NCBI GenBank assembly: GCA_947000775.1
Contig: CAMQGK010000299.1
Location: 16,806,001 to 16,870,000 of the forward strand
Reading direction: 5' to 3'
Source: Pterois miles
Taxonomy: Eukaryota; Chordata; Actinopteri; Perciformes; Scorpaenidae
DNA length: 64,000 nt
Part shown: positions 12,510 to 23,620 of the stretch, one piece after another
How positions within the stretch are numbered: position 1 is the stretch's first letter
Layout of the letters: each line of letters begins with the position of its first letter
Position numbers and translations under genes: made by a program
Notes under the pieces: model-generated
The model's input: the letters and a program-made list of their open reading frames with translations, nothing else
The model's database searches: none
What the model was told of the DNA's origin: nothing

Positions 12510-14087
12510 AACTTCATTTTAAATCAACGCTTCTTGCTTTTATTTCAAAATAAAGGCCCTCAAGCATTTTTCTTCTATGGACAGAATCCCTTCTTTTTTT
12601 AAACATGAGGCTTTTATTCTGAAATATTTGCATGACAGTGTTGCAGAACATGCAGTGACTTGCTCCATGAATGAATATAGTACCGGATTTTAATTGTGAA
12701 ACAACAATATTTACAAATTACCACACGTTTCTTAACCTTTCTCTGTCTAAAATAAATAGAAATAACATTTGTAATGAGATGAAATGGCCATTATGAAAGT
12801 CTAACTCTGCAGAAAGAGCAGCAGAAATGCAGCTGATGTGAACAAGAGACGCATGAATCACACAGCTGAGTTATGGTGCCAACAGAAGGAGTTATAATAA
12901 ATTAAAGAGGACCTTTTATGCTTTTTCCCTTTCCTTTAGTATGTTATATAGTTTTTTGTGCATGTAAAAGGTCTGCAAAGTTACAGCGTCCACACCAAAG
13001 GGAATTACTTCCCCCCTCTACAGAAACACTGCTCCTGAACACCTCGCTTCAAGACCCACCTCTTCTACCGTAACGTGGTGATGCCACCAAGTAACACATT
13101 TGCAAAGCTAGTTAGAGCGGAGCTGGAGAGCAGTCTGAAAAGTTTGGTTCAGCTAAACAACCACAAGTGTTACCAACGACACATTAAAATAAGAACAAAT
13201 ACGCCGGCTCTTTCAAATATATCTGCCTTTACTTTATTCATGTTCTGTACAGTATTTCATTTCCAACGTCTCTATCATACTATATGACAATAATGGCTAT
13301 CATTTACTACAAACGGCTGCATAAATAATTTAAATGTGGAAAATAAAAAATAAATATGCAGTTCATTCTTTTTTATAACAGTCCTTCTTTTGTGTCTGTA
13401 GAAAAACAGGCCTCCCTCCCTCAGTGTGAGGGTCCACTGCACAGGTATGATATGTACAATCACAGCCTTCCAGTTGAAAACATACAATCAGAAAAAGAAG
13501 CAAACAGTACAAAAAAGGAAGCAATATGAGCGGGAAAAACTGCTGACAATATGTGGAAACGTTGTGGATATTCTTCATGAAGCTCAGTCCCGCTGCCGAG
13601 GAAGGAGGTTGTGTCGTCTGCAGATTTTATCAATACAAACTCAATTATTGTTTCCATCTTGGTATTTTTATTCCTATCTTTCCTGTTTGGGCTATTTACA
13701 GAGAGGGAAGTGTCTCCAACACAACGGATGGATCTTGGCTGGTGGATGGTTTGCTCGCTGCTCTCTAAAAGAATTCAAGTGTGGGCGTGCTGGCTCTGCC
13801 CTTAGGTAACAACACAACTACGCTCAATCTTCTGATGCCTCCTACACACATGTGCACGTCTTTCTGTGTGATTCCAGCAAACAGGAACTGGCTAGAGGAA
13901 ATGGCTTTTTATGACTCAAATAACACAGGAATGGGCTCATTTAGTAATTAAGAGGAGTCACAGTGCCCCTGTGGTGTCAAAACTGCTTCTCTGTCTCCTG
14001 ACTCTTGGTATCTAGTCGTGGGAAAAGGCGCTATTGTAGCCGACAGGCCTGGTTGTGGCGGCTGCTGTGGCTGTCTTGCAGACTGAG
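12510..14087. other. Non-coding, mostly unrecognised
   Basis: No gene recognised. A short frame at 13,047-13,080 reads RFKTHLFYRN, resembling the end of fish LINE ORF2 proteins, but it is too short to call. Confidence 0.4.
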
Positions 14088-14095
14088 GCCTTTAG

Positions 14096-15321
14096 CGTAC
14101 TTGCCAACCCTCCAGATTTTCCCGGGAGACTCTGGTTTTTCATTGCCCTCACCTGGTTTCCTTCCCGGAGTCACAATTCTCCCGTTTTTCTCCCGATTTA
14201 TGGCAAATTTTCACTTTTTTTCCGTTTTCCGAAGATTAGTGTGTCGCATGCAGCAGTGCGCCAGCTGCAGTGAATGAGCATAAGAGACAACCGAGTCTCC
14301 GGTTCACCCGTCGGGGAAAGTTAACAGCCACAGTGCTGCCACGTTCCCATTAACTCCACTGCATCATTTAGTTTAGCTGCAAAGTTGTCAGCGGTGACAT
14401 TAGCGACCATGTGTGTGTTTGTGCTACGTTAGCAGCGGTAGCATTGCTGGTGGCTTTGCGCCCGCTGTGACCACACACATACGGTCTGTCACTGCGCGGT
14501 AATGTTAGTGTCTGACTGTGTGTGTGTGTGTGGCGGTGAGTGTGGGTTTATTGGTGACGTTATAGCTGTGAATGTAGCTGTAGCAGACACTTTGTGTTCA
14601 GTTTATTTGTCGGTGAATAAATGCTACGAGGCTCCAAGCTACAACTCCTCAGCTAGAAGTCCAGAGCCAACTTCCTGTATCTGCGCCGGCTCTCTCTTAA
14701 GGTGGACCAGCTGCTCTCCTTAAAGGGACGAGCCGCTCCTCTTTTGCTCAGCTGTGTAGCTATTGTTTATTTTAACCATTTAAAATTCGTAATGTCGGTT
14801 AACAGTCAATTATTCCACCCGGATGACAATAAAGCTACACCAGCTGTCGTTTCCTGGCGGAAGACAGCAGTCTATGCTTGTCTCATGTTTGAGCTGCGCT
14901 CGCCTGCAGCGAAAAGACGTTGTGGTGCGGCGCTAGCTGTTGGAAATAACGGGTGTCAGTTCAGTGGTAGAGTTGTCTAAAATGACCTTCAGTGACTGAG
15001 AGATGGAGAGAGAAATGGAGAGAACTAAGAGAAAGAAATACTCAAGCAGGACCAAAAATAAATAAAATGGATGAATATTAGTTTATGTTAGAGATTAACA
15101 CGCCAAGTTCCCACCAGAGGAGCAAATTATTCAGTTTTCTATCCTGGGAGTTAAAGGCAAAATCAGAAGTTTAATATAAAATTGCTGTTGCAGTGAACTC
15201 GTTTAAAGCCACCAGAATGCAAGAAACAAAGTCTCTGAAACTATTTTTTCTGTATGAAAAGAACCAACGCTTTAGTTTTGAAATCCTCCCTTTTTTTAAG
15301 GTCTCAAGGTTGGCAAGTATG
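14096..15321 (+). mobile_element. hAT-like non-autonomous transposon with 8-bp duplication
   Basis: This 1,226-bp element begins CGTACTTGCCAAC and ends GTTGGCAAGTATG (the inverse with one mismatch). GCCTTTAG lies directly on both sides (14088-14095 and 15322-15329). The left end continues with a CTCCCG-rich stretch. Its interior (14,665-14,790) is also found at 59,440-59,620 in dusp3 intron 1. No transposase frame is present. Confidence 0.8.
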
Positions 15322-15329
15322 GCCTTTAG

Positions 15330-15840
15330 TGAGCTGCCTGGACCGCCGTACAGACCTCTAAAAACCTGTCAACATCCGTCCGCAAGATCCCCCAGAGCTG
15401 CCGCCGTGTCCTCCACACAGCCGGAAGCAGAAGGATTACAACCACCCTGGAGCGAAGATACACCTTTTCAGCTTTAAACGGGGCTGTGTTGCGGTGCAGC
15501 GCTGCATCCGCTGGATGTTTGTACAGATGGGCTCGGAGCCTCGGGGAGGACTTCTCATTAAATGAAATCTGTTTGAGAGGACAGGAACCAAGCCCGGGGA
15601 GGTTTGGAGCTGTTGGGGTGATCAGTCACAAGCACCCTGCCACTGACTCATGCAAATAAGCAGCAAAGTTCACAAATCTGCTGAAATAAAGACTGGTGAC
15701 TTAAAACCAGCCCAGCAATTAGCTTATGAATTCGCTCTTCGATTTCTTGCTCACCTCCTCCCTATTTGAAGGAGATCTGTTGTTGGTGTGTTGTGTGACG
15801 GGTGTGTGAGTGTCAGTCCTTTGGATGCTGAAGAGGAACA
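15330..15840 (-). other. sost 3' UTR / downstream flank
   Basis: This stretch follows the sost stop codon on the minus strand and probably holds at least part of the 3' UTR. I could not find a minus-strand AATAAA in it, so the transcript end is undetermined. A purine-poor CG-containing block at 15,340-15,610 is not explained by any repeat I recognise. Confidence 0.35.
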
Positions 15841-16253
15841 TCAGTACGAGTTGCTCATCAGCGTCGGAGTGGTGTTCTTGCTCCGGTCTTGAGACAAACG
15901 ACTGTGCTTCTTGTTGCGTTGCGTCTTCGGCACCTCCTTGGCCTCCGACTGGTTGTGGTGGGGCCTGAAGCGCTTGCACTTGCAGGAGGTGACCACGCGG
16001 ATTTTGTAAGTCCGAGTGTTTCCGTTGGGACACTGCAGCTGCACCCTGCGTGTCCGGGAGTGCGCCGGGATACAGCGGTAGTCCGAAGCGTTGCCCCGCC
16101 ACCACTTGCCGCGGCTGATGGAGTTGGGCATGAGGTGTGCTGGCATGCACTGGCCCGAACACACCAGCTCCTTGACGGGCTTGGCGCTGCGGCAAGAACC
16201 GTCGGTGATGTAACGGGTGGAGCGCAGCTCTCTGCAGCTCAGCTCCGCGGCAC
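15841..16253 (-). CDS. sost: sost exon 2 (cystine-knot domain and stop)
   Basis: The acceptor on the minus strand reads CAACCAG|GTGCCGCG. The first two bases complete Ser75, then AAELSCRELRSTRY leads into the DAN domain. The exon contains the whole cystine knot, the GRGKWW-like loop (SRGKWWRG) and the basic C-terminal tail ending Asn-Ser-Tyr-TGA. A longer open frame on the same strand at 15719-16360 and a plus-strand frame at 15889-16314 are out-of-frame shadows of this GC-rich exon. Confidence 0.95.
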
Positions 16254-18253
16254 CTGGTTGAAGAGCAAAAAATCACAGTTACAATCGTGGCTTCAGCCCA
16301 GAACAAACACTTAGAAGTGCTGCACGCCAGTATGGACATTCTGCTGGTTAACTGCCTCAACGCTGCAGCTGTTTACGTCAACGTGAACTCACAAAAGTGT
16401 GTGAAAAACAAGCCAGATACACACTAGGCAGCTAATTTTAATCCTGACACATTATCAGACGCAAAAGTGCAGCCGAAAAACTATTGCAATAATTTGTTAG
16501 TAAAGATTTGAGAGATCATATCAGAGTTTCTGAATTTGATTCACGGTCTGATCATTAGCTGACGACGGCCTCGACAAAGAGATCCAGCTGGCAGCAATCA
16601 GCTGATAGCAAATCCAGACCAGAGGGCCATTAAACAGCTCAATCAAACTTAATGGAGGTTTGGGCTGGAAGGAAAAGCTGGCATTCAGCGCTGGCCCTCA
16701 GGAAACGTATGTGGTGATGGAGGAGTAAATAGCTGTCTGGTTATTTTAAAGCAACTGGACAGTTTGGAAGAAACTGGACATCTGCCAGACTGATTTGAGT
16801 AATCCTGTGTTTCAGCCGCAGCTTTTTAACAGCCGTGTGCATGACTTATTGTCCCGTGTTTTGTTTTTTTACAAGCTGTGTGTAAAAAAAAGGGGCAGAA
16901 ATGATACACTCAGAGAGGGATCTGTTTTCCTCTGTGGCTTTCTTTGCAAAAAAGGGCTGAACAAAGGATTTATGTGAGGTGACTTCCTTTTTTTTTCTCC
17001 CCTTGAGAACCTGATCTGGTGTTATTCTGTGGCCGCCGCTGAAGGGACCACAAAGCCGACACTGGGCTGCGGTTTGCGCCACCGTATCCCAGAAAGTCAG
17101 GTTGTCTTGTTCTTGCGCCTCACCCCCTACATTTCCTGTTCTCCTCTGAAAAAAACATCACTAATGATAGTTGCCTGCACACTGGCCTACTGTAGAGCTG
17201 CGTGAGCTGATCGCCTCCCCCGGCGGTGAGCGGCGAGCCCTGGGAGAGGACTGGAGGGAGGCCAGGCCGTGGTCAAAGCCTCGGCTGTGATCCCACAGGG
17301 ACCACAACCAGGACGTCCCAGGACGAAAACCCAGAGACGGGTGAAGCGAATAATCCAGGAGATTTCTGTCTCCCTGTGTGAACATCAACACATATCCACA
17401 TGAAAACAAGAGGATGTACTTCTCCACTCATTTTTTGGAGACTATTAGCTTGTTTAATGTGAGGATTTGTGCTAATATCCCCATCGGTCAGACTAACACA
17501 TCTTGACTTCCTAATTCCCCTTCCTCCGCTGTCGTCCTTCTAATCTAACCTCCTTAAAATGAAGGCGAATCTGGGAGAATATTCCCACCACCCATGTTGA
17601 ATTCATGACCGTGAGATTACAACCTTCACAGGTCACAGGTGGGAATCATTCTCAGAGGCAGCGTTGCATTTAAAAAGCTGTTTCTAAAAAAAAAAGTCCC
17701 CTGAAGAGCCAACTGCATGTTGTTGCAATCAGATGGTGATGGTGTAAGTAGAGCTTGACTAATAGTATAAAGACAGAAGGAAATAAGACAAGGTGAAAAA
17801 AGCCCTGATGTCTGTCGGAGTGCTCCACTTCAGATTGTGTTGTACAGGAAGAAACCACAAGAATGCGCCAACCAACCATCCAACCAACTCTGGCTGCGGA
17901 TTCAGCTAGAAAACATTCGTCCTGCACAGTGATGTCAAATGAAGAGGCAGGTGGTCTTTGTGTGTTTTTTCAAAGCCAGATCCACTGATTCAATTACTAA
18001 AAATGTAATAATAATAATTTTAAAAAATCAAGACTAATTAAATCATCTAGTCCTGTAGACAAAACCAAAAAAGAAAAAAAAAGTATAATAAATAATTGAA
18101 TCCTTTAAAATGAACCAAAATAAATAAATAAATAATTAAATATTGTGGTCCTTTAGAACAAAACTCAAAAATAAAAATAATAATGGAATAATAAACACAA
18201 CCAAAGAATAATACAAAATAACAATTAAATGCCCTACTTCTTTAGAATAAACC

Positions 18254-18292
<39 letters not shown>

Positions 18293-19036
18293 AATTAAAT
18301 AACGTAGTCCTTAAGAGACATTAGAATAAAACAACAAAAATAATAACAGAAATAATAATAAAAAATTAAATAATCTAGTCATTTAGAACAAAACCACAAA
18401 AATAATAGCAGGTAAACTTTTTAGTTTTCGTCTTTAACCATTTGTGGACAGTCTGGGCGCACAATTTACACAAATAAATCCTTAGAAATATCACAGGCTT
18501 ATGTATAAACTTGTAAAATAATAATAAGTTTATGTATATTTTCGTGCTTTTGCGCACTTGTCATGTATAAACGCGGTCGCTTGCAATGATATGTCACCGA
18601 TGCAGGGCTCGAACTAACCGCTTATCTAACCACATACTTTTATAGGCATGTTTAATTCTGCTTTTAATGTTAATGTCCATTTTACGCACAAGGCCTCAAA
18701 TAAAAGGACCTTGATAAGGCTGCTCTGCATACTGCTGATGTAATTATCAGGCTTTCATTAGACTCATTTCTCATCGTGCCACCTGCGGTAGTTTATAATG
18801 AACTTTAACTCACTGTAGGAGAGCGTGTTGGCGCTCCTTCCCCCGGTCTTGGCCCGGTTGTTCATGCTGTTGCTGTGGTTGTTGGCCGCCTGCAGTATCG
18901 CCTCCTGTGCTGTCCGCGTGTTTTCTCGGTACTCCGGTAAAATCTCCGTGGCGTCGTTCTTTAGTCCTTTCCATCCCTTCACGGCGGTGCAGCATCCCTG
19001 CAGCAGCACGAGGAGAGCCAGACACACCTGCATCAT
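15841..19036 (-). CDS. sost: Sclerostin (SOST), secreted Wnt/BMP antagonist, 2 exons
   Basis: CDS join is 19036..18814 and 16253..15841 on the minus strand, 636 nt, 211 residues plus TGA (human protein 213). Residues 1-21 are a hydrophobic signal peptide. Residues 25-34 (LKNDATEILP) closely match the sclerostin N-terminus. The DAN-type cystine knot spans about residues 81-167 with eight cysteines at 81, 95, 106, 110, 135, 149, 165 and 167, spaced as in the family. Loop 2 carries Asn118-Ser-Ile120, the Asn-X-Ile motif that in mammals contacts LRP5/6. Sequons are seen at Asn53 and Asn129 and in the HNQSE motif of the basic tail. By family knowledge it is secreted by osteocytes and blocks Wnt co-receptors LRP5/6. 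The splice is phase 1 on both sides and rebuilds Ser75. An in-frame TGA lies nine codons before the ATG. The paralogue sostdc1 is less likely because the N-terminus, the GKWW loop and the HNQSE tail are sclerostin-like, and the neighbour is dusp3. Confidence 0.96.
16254..18813 (-). other. sost intron 1
   Basis: This single intron of 2,560 bp has GT-AG ends and is phase 1. A single intron of a few kb at this position is typical of SOST genes. The left part is ordinary sequence; the right part (about 18,000-18,400) is strongly A/T-rich with repeated AATAAT runs. No exon-like frame with homology is seen inside. Confidence 0.9.
17990..18400. repeat. A/T-rich low-complexity tract with (AAT)n
   Basis: Repeated AATAAT and AAATAA blocks, with a pure (AAT) run at 18254-18290. 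It lies in sost intron 1. Confidence 0.8.
18814..19036 (-). CDS. sost: sost exon 1 (coding part)
   Basis: This exon encodes residues 1-74 plus one base of codon 75. It contains the signal peptide and the poorly conserved linker rich in Asn, Ala and Ser. The donor reads TACA|GTGAGT on the minus strand, with the GT at 18813-18812. The reading frame stays open past the donor to 18764, but that extension is intronic and does not resemble sclerostin. Two adjacent ATG codons (19034-19036 and 19031-19033) could each initiate; the first is used here. Confidence 0.93.
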
Positions 19037-19173
19037 GTCGGTCCGCGGGACGAGTGAAATTCACGAGGAGGATAAAAAAAACACGAGACCGGCAGAGAGA
19101 TAGACAGATGGAGAAGGAGATGCCCGCTTGGACAAGTTGGTCAGGTCCACCCTCGATGCGCAACGCGCTCCAG

Positions 19174-19180
19174 TATTTAA
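19174..19180 (-). promoter_or_regulatory. Possible TATA-like element of sost
   Basis: On the minus strand the sequence CTTAAATACTGG lies about 140 bp upstream of the sost ATG, in a GC-rich setting with GCGCGTTGCGC and CGCGTCGC nearby. Position and context fit a core promoter, but the match to TATAAA is imperfect and no start site can be read from sequence alone. Confidence 0.35.
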
Positions 19181-19240
19181 GCGACGCGAGTTCCCGTCAA
19201 AGATGACAATTAAAGCTGAGAGTGGGAGGGCTCAACCTGG

Positions 19241-20340
19241 AGGAGAGATCCACGGAGAAACTATAGGAGGGGAGGAGAGGAGAGGAGGAGAGAGATCCAC
19301 TGAGAAACTACAGGAGGGGAGGAGAGGAGAGGAGGAGAGAGATCCACGGAGAAACTACAGGAGGGTAGGAGAGGAGAGGAGGAGAGAGGTGAGGAGAGGA
19401 GAGGAGGAGAGGAGAGGAGAGGAGAGAGATCCACGGAGAAACTACAGGAGTGGAGGAGAGGAGGAGAGGAGAGGAGGAGAGAGATCCACGGAGAAACTAC
19501 AGGAGTGGAGGAGAGGAGAGGAGGAGAGAGATCCACGGAGAAACTACAGGAGGGGAGGAGAGGATGAGAGGAGAGAGATCCACGGAGAAACAGGGGAGGA
19601 GAAGAGGAGAGGAGAGGAGAGAGATCCATTGAGAAACTACAGGAGGGGAGGAGAGGAGAGGAGGAGAGAGATCCACGGAGAAACTACAGGAGTAGAGGAG
19701 AGGAGGAGAGGAGAGGAGGAGAGAGATCCATGGAGAAACTACAGGAGTAGAGGAGAGGAGGAGAGGAGAGGAGGAGAGAGATCCACTGAGAAACTACAGG
19801 AGGGGAGGAGATGAGGAGAGGAGAGGAGGAGAGAGATCCACGGAGAAACTACAGGAGGGGAGGAGAGGAGGAGAGGAGAGAGATCCACTGAGAAACTACA
19901 GGAGGGGAGGAGAGGAGGAGAGGAGGAGAGAGATCCACGGAGAAACTACAGGAGGGGAGGAGAGGAGGAGAGGAGAGAGATCCACGGAGAAACAGGGGAG
20001 GAGAGGAGGAGAGGAGAGGAGAGAGATCCACTGAGAAACTACAGGAGGGGAGGAGAGGAGGAGAGGAGAGGAGGAGAGGAGAGGAGAGAGATCCACGGAG
20101 AAACTACAGGAGGGGAGGAGACGAGGAGAGGAGAGAGATCCAGTGACACACTACAGGAAGGGAGGAGAGGAGGAGAGGAGAGGAGGAGAGAGATCCACGG
20201 AGAAACTACAGGAGGGGAGGAGAGGAGAGGAGAGAGATCCACTGAGAAACTACAGGAGGGGAGGAGAGGAGAGGAGGAGAGAGATCCACGGAGAAACTAC
20301 AGGAGGGGAGGAGAGGAGAGGAGGAGAGGAGGAGAGGAGA
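19241..20340 (+). repeat. Purine-rich minisatellite (about 21 units) upstream of sost
   Basis: About 21 units of roughly 45-60 bp each carry GAGAGATCCACGGAGAAAC followed by ACAGGAGGGGAGGAGAGGAG. Unit variants read CCACTG, CCATTG or CCATGG, and two units lack CTACAGG. The plus strand is almost all purine. The array starts about 200 bp upstream of the sost ATG. Long open frames on both strands here (EERRGE-type and LLSSPP-type) are artefacts of the repeat. Confidence 0.95.
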
Positions 20341-20640
20341 TAAAAGAAAAACAGAAAGGTGAGGTGAGAATAACAGTAAGTAGAGGAGAGGGAAAATAGA
20401 GAGGGGAGGAAAAGAAGAGAGGTAAGGTTAAGAAAATAAAATAGCAGGGGTGAGTGAGAGGTGACTCCTCTGGGGGATAAGATGAGGAGGAGTGGAGAGG
20501 GGAGAGGAGAAGAATGCAAAGGAGATGATGAGGAAGAGAGGAGAGGGGAGAGGAGGGAGAGCAGAGGGAGCTGAACAGAGGAATACAGAGGAGAAGAGAG
20601 AGGAGGAGAGAAACTCCTCAGTGTTCAGTGAAACAGCAGA
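20341..20640 (+). repeat. Purine-rich low-complexity flank
   Basis: GGAGAGG-type sequence continues without the GATCCA unit, so this is simple purine sequence adjoining the minisatellite. Confidence 0.75.
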
Positions 20641-20655
20641 TCTGCACATCTCAGT

Positions 20656-21128
20656 GTTGCTGCTGTTATTGTTGCTGTTGTTGTTATTGTTGTTGCTGTT
20701 ATTGTTGTTGCTGTTGTTGTTGTTGTTATTGTTGTTATTGTTGCTGTTATTGTTGTTGCTGTTGTTGTTATTGTTGCTGTTATTGTTGTTGCTGTTGTTG
20801 TTGTTGTTATTGTTGCTGTTATTGTTGTTGCTGTTGTTGTTGCTGTTGTTGTTGTTGTTGCTGCTGTTGCTGTTATTGTTGTTATTGTTGTTGCTGTTAT
20901 TGTTGCTGTTGTTGTTATTGTTGCTGTTGTTGTTATTGTTGTTGCTGTTATTGTTGTTGCTGTTGCTGTTATTGTTGCTGTTGTTGTTGTTATTGTTGTT
21001 ATTGTTGCTGTTGTTGTTGTTGTTGTTATTGTTGCTATTATTGTTGCTGTTAGTTATTGTTATTGTTGTTGTTAGTTATTATTGTTGTTGTTGTTATTGC
21101 TGCTGTTATTATTGTTGTTGTTGTGTAT
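20656..21128 (+). repeat. Imperfect TTG/CTG/ATT trinucleotide array
   Basis: About 470 bp of triplets mixing TTG, CTG and ATT, with higher-order motifs such as GTTATTGTTGTTGCTGTT. Frames through it give poly-Leu or poly-Cys and are not genes. Confidence 0.95.
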
Positions 21129-21129
21129 A

Positions 21130-21790
21130 TTGTCTCTTCCTCTAATGATTTCAGTTGCATCATGTGGCACTCAGCTGGTTTATTTTGGACTCTGGAGTTG
21201 CCCCACTGCAGCAACACGTTGCCGTCTCTCCTCCTGAGAGACTTCATTCTGCTCCGACACTGATCAGTAATCCGTCACGTTAATAATCCATCATTATGCT
21301 CCTCTCTGTGGACACATCCACCTATAACGCCTCAGTCTTTTAGACATACAGTTCATGGGTTGTGTGTGACTTTAGTCTATCTCTGTCTGGTCTGAATAAC
21401 GTGGACTGAGGACTGAATGTCCACTAAGTTCTTGGCGTCCGTCACATCCCAGAGATGTGATGAGTGCTGACAGATGGAGGCTCTTTCACTCAAACACTGC
21501 CCTCTTGAGGAGAAGTCTTGTGAAGGGGATCCTGTCTGGACTGTGGGTTCATTAACATCACTCTGCTCTGTTTTTAATGTTTTGCAGAACAAGTAAGAAG
21601 CTTGAAAGGAGGAGAATATCTCTTATGCCTGGGTCAATATCACTGCTTCGTAGCCATTCATTTGAGGCTCAGCGATGCTCCCATAATAATACATCATGCT
21701 CTATATACTTTTATACAAGCCTTAAATCAGGGTTTGTAGAGCTGACATGACGAGAGAGAACACTAAATTAAAATAATGATATTGTCTGTA
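21130..21790. other. Non-coding, nothing recognised
   Basis: No exon or repeat family recognised between the triplet array and the LINE remnant. Confidence 0.45.
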
Positions 21791-21794
21791 TTGC

Positions 21795-22600
21795 AGTTCA
21801 GTGTTTCTGAGGAGCTCATCATTGCTTTTTACAGATGATGTGGTCCTGTTGGCATCATCGGTCTGTGACCACCAGCACTCACTGGATCGGTTCACAGATG
21901 AGTATGATGAGGATCAGCACCTCTAAATCTGAGGCCATGGTTCTCAGCAGGAAGCCGTAGGGAATGAGTCCCTACTCAGAGTGAAGGAGTTCAAGTACCT
22001 TGGGGTCTTGTTAGTGAGTGAGAGGATAATGGAGCGTGAGATGGGCCGGAGGATCGGAGCAGCGAGGGCGCCATCGCATTTGCTTTACTGCACCGTTGTG
22101 ACGAAAAGAGAGCTGAGCCAGAAGGCAAAGCTCTTGATCTACCGGTCAGTCTTTGTTCCTGCTCTCACCCATGGCCATGAGGGCTGGGTCAGGACCCAAA
22201 GAACCAAATTGCAGGTACAAGCAGCTGAGATGGGTTTTCTCAGGAGGGTGGCTGCTGTCTCCCTTAGAGATAGGGTGAGAAGTTCAGCCATCTGTGAGGG
22301 ACTCGGAGTAGAGCTGCTGCTCCTTTGTGTTGAGCAAAGCTAGCTGAGGTGGTTTGGGCATTTGGTGAGGATGCCCCCTGGTCGCCTCCCTAAGGAGGTG
22401 TACCAGGTACAACCACCTGGGAGGAGGTCCAGGGAGACCCAGGACTAGGTGGAGAGATTATATCTCCACACTGGCCTGGGAACGCCTCGGGATCCCCCAG
22501 TCAGAGCTGGTTAATGTGGCCCGGGGAAGGGAAGTTTGGGGACCCTGCTGGAGCTGTTGCCCCTGTGACCCCACCCTGAAAGTTGATGGTGAGATTAGAT
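21795..22600 (+). mobile_element. 3' end of a non-LTR retrotransposon (LINE), broken
   Basis: Frame TDDVVLLAS near 21,830 is the reverse-transcriptase catalytic box, followed by KSEAMVLSRK. The 21981-22343 frame reads KEFKYLGVLL, ELSQKAKLLIYRSVFVP, FLRRVAAVSLRDRVRSS, and then in another frame LRWFGHLVRMPPGRLPKEV. These are typical of jockey-superclade fish LINEs (L2/Rex1 type; clade not certain). Stops and frameshifts make it a dead 5'-truncated copy. Confidence 0.85.
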
Positions 22601-23280
22601 GATAGATGAGGTAAGATGAGACTTAAATAAGTCCGTCAACAGCATCATTCTTTTAAAGCTCTGTCAGGGAAATAATTTGCAATAAATGATAGAATTGTGC
22701 TATAACATTAAGGTGTGCGTATCTACAGATAAGGAGCATTTGCACAAACAAATGCTGAAGCACTTACTGAAAGTCAGCTTTTAGACTGGTATGTTAAAAT
22801 ATCTGGATTTATTAGGACTGTGCCAGTCTTGCTACTGTTCATTTTCTGAAAGCATTTAACATCAGTTACTTGAAATGTCGGCTATAAATGATGTCAAGTT
22901 GAGTCCAGATGCAGTTTGAATAAAATCAGCCTCTGATTAAAAGGTATGTGGTATTAACAGTTAATAACATTGCTAATATCCCCTCTGTGGGACTAATAAC
23001 AGATTATCTCATTTTAAACTCATCTGAACAAAACTCAGTGATCAGAGGAGGCGAGGCAGCAGGCATTTAACAGAATGAGATATCTTTGCTTCGCGGCCGT
23101 CATGTTAAAGCATCGCAAATTAAATATGACGTGTGGCACAGTTGCAGCAGATGTCGGCTGTTTTGTTATACAACTTCCGCAAAAGGACCCAGCTGTGCAT
23201 CCTCTCCTCGCTCCTCGAGATGCATTTGAGGAACTGAGACTTCCTTCATATGATGAAGTATTAGAGCCACATCAAGGGAA
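22601..23280. other. Non-coding, nothing recognised
   Basis: No gene recognised. Open frame 23075-23287 has no family resemblance. Confidence 0.4.
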
Positions 23281-23284
23281 AAAG

Positions 23285-23620
23285 TGAATCTGAGATTTAG
23301 AGAATAAAGTCATAATATTATGAGATTAAAGTCATAAGTTTAAAAGAAAAAAAAGTCATAATATTATGAGAATAAAGTAAAAAATAAAAGTGAAAATTCA
23401 TAAGTTTAAGAGAATAAAGTCATTATGAGAGAAAAGTCATCATTATCATCAGTATCAGGACCTTGAAATAATTGCGCAAGAAACCAAGAACCACACGGAC
23501 CTGGAGGAAATTGCCTCTTTTATGAAAGAGGAAATTACTTTTTTGTCATAAAGTTATGACTTTATTCTCCTAATATTACATTTTTTTCTTGTAAAGTTAT
23601 GACTTTATTAATTAAAAACA
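23285..23620. repeat. Inverted AT-rich repeat (AGTCATAATATTATGAG family)
   Basis: The left arm (23285-23450) repeats AATAAAGTCATAATATTATG; the right arm (23540-23620) has the inverse TTATGACTTTATTCTCCTAA and TAAAGTTATGACTTTA. Together they could fold into a long hairpin. Confidence 0.65.

Noticed and set aside
15719..16360. 213-aa minus-strand frame over the sost second exon
   Set aside because: Out of frame with the conserved cystine knot; the correct frame shows all eight cysteines and matching splice phase.
19128..19814. 228-aa plus-strand open frame rich in Glu/Arg
   Set aside because: It is a translation of the purine minisatellite (GAGGAG units); the same holds for the Leu/Ser/Pro frames on the other strand between 19261 and 20519.
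20492..21145. 217-aa frame with long poly-Leu and a parallel poly-Cys frame
   Set aside because: Read-through of the TTG/CTG/ATT triplet array; no non-repeat domain.
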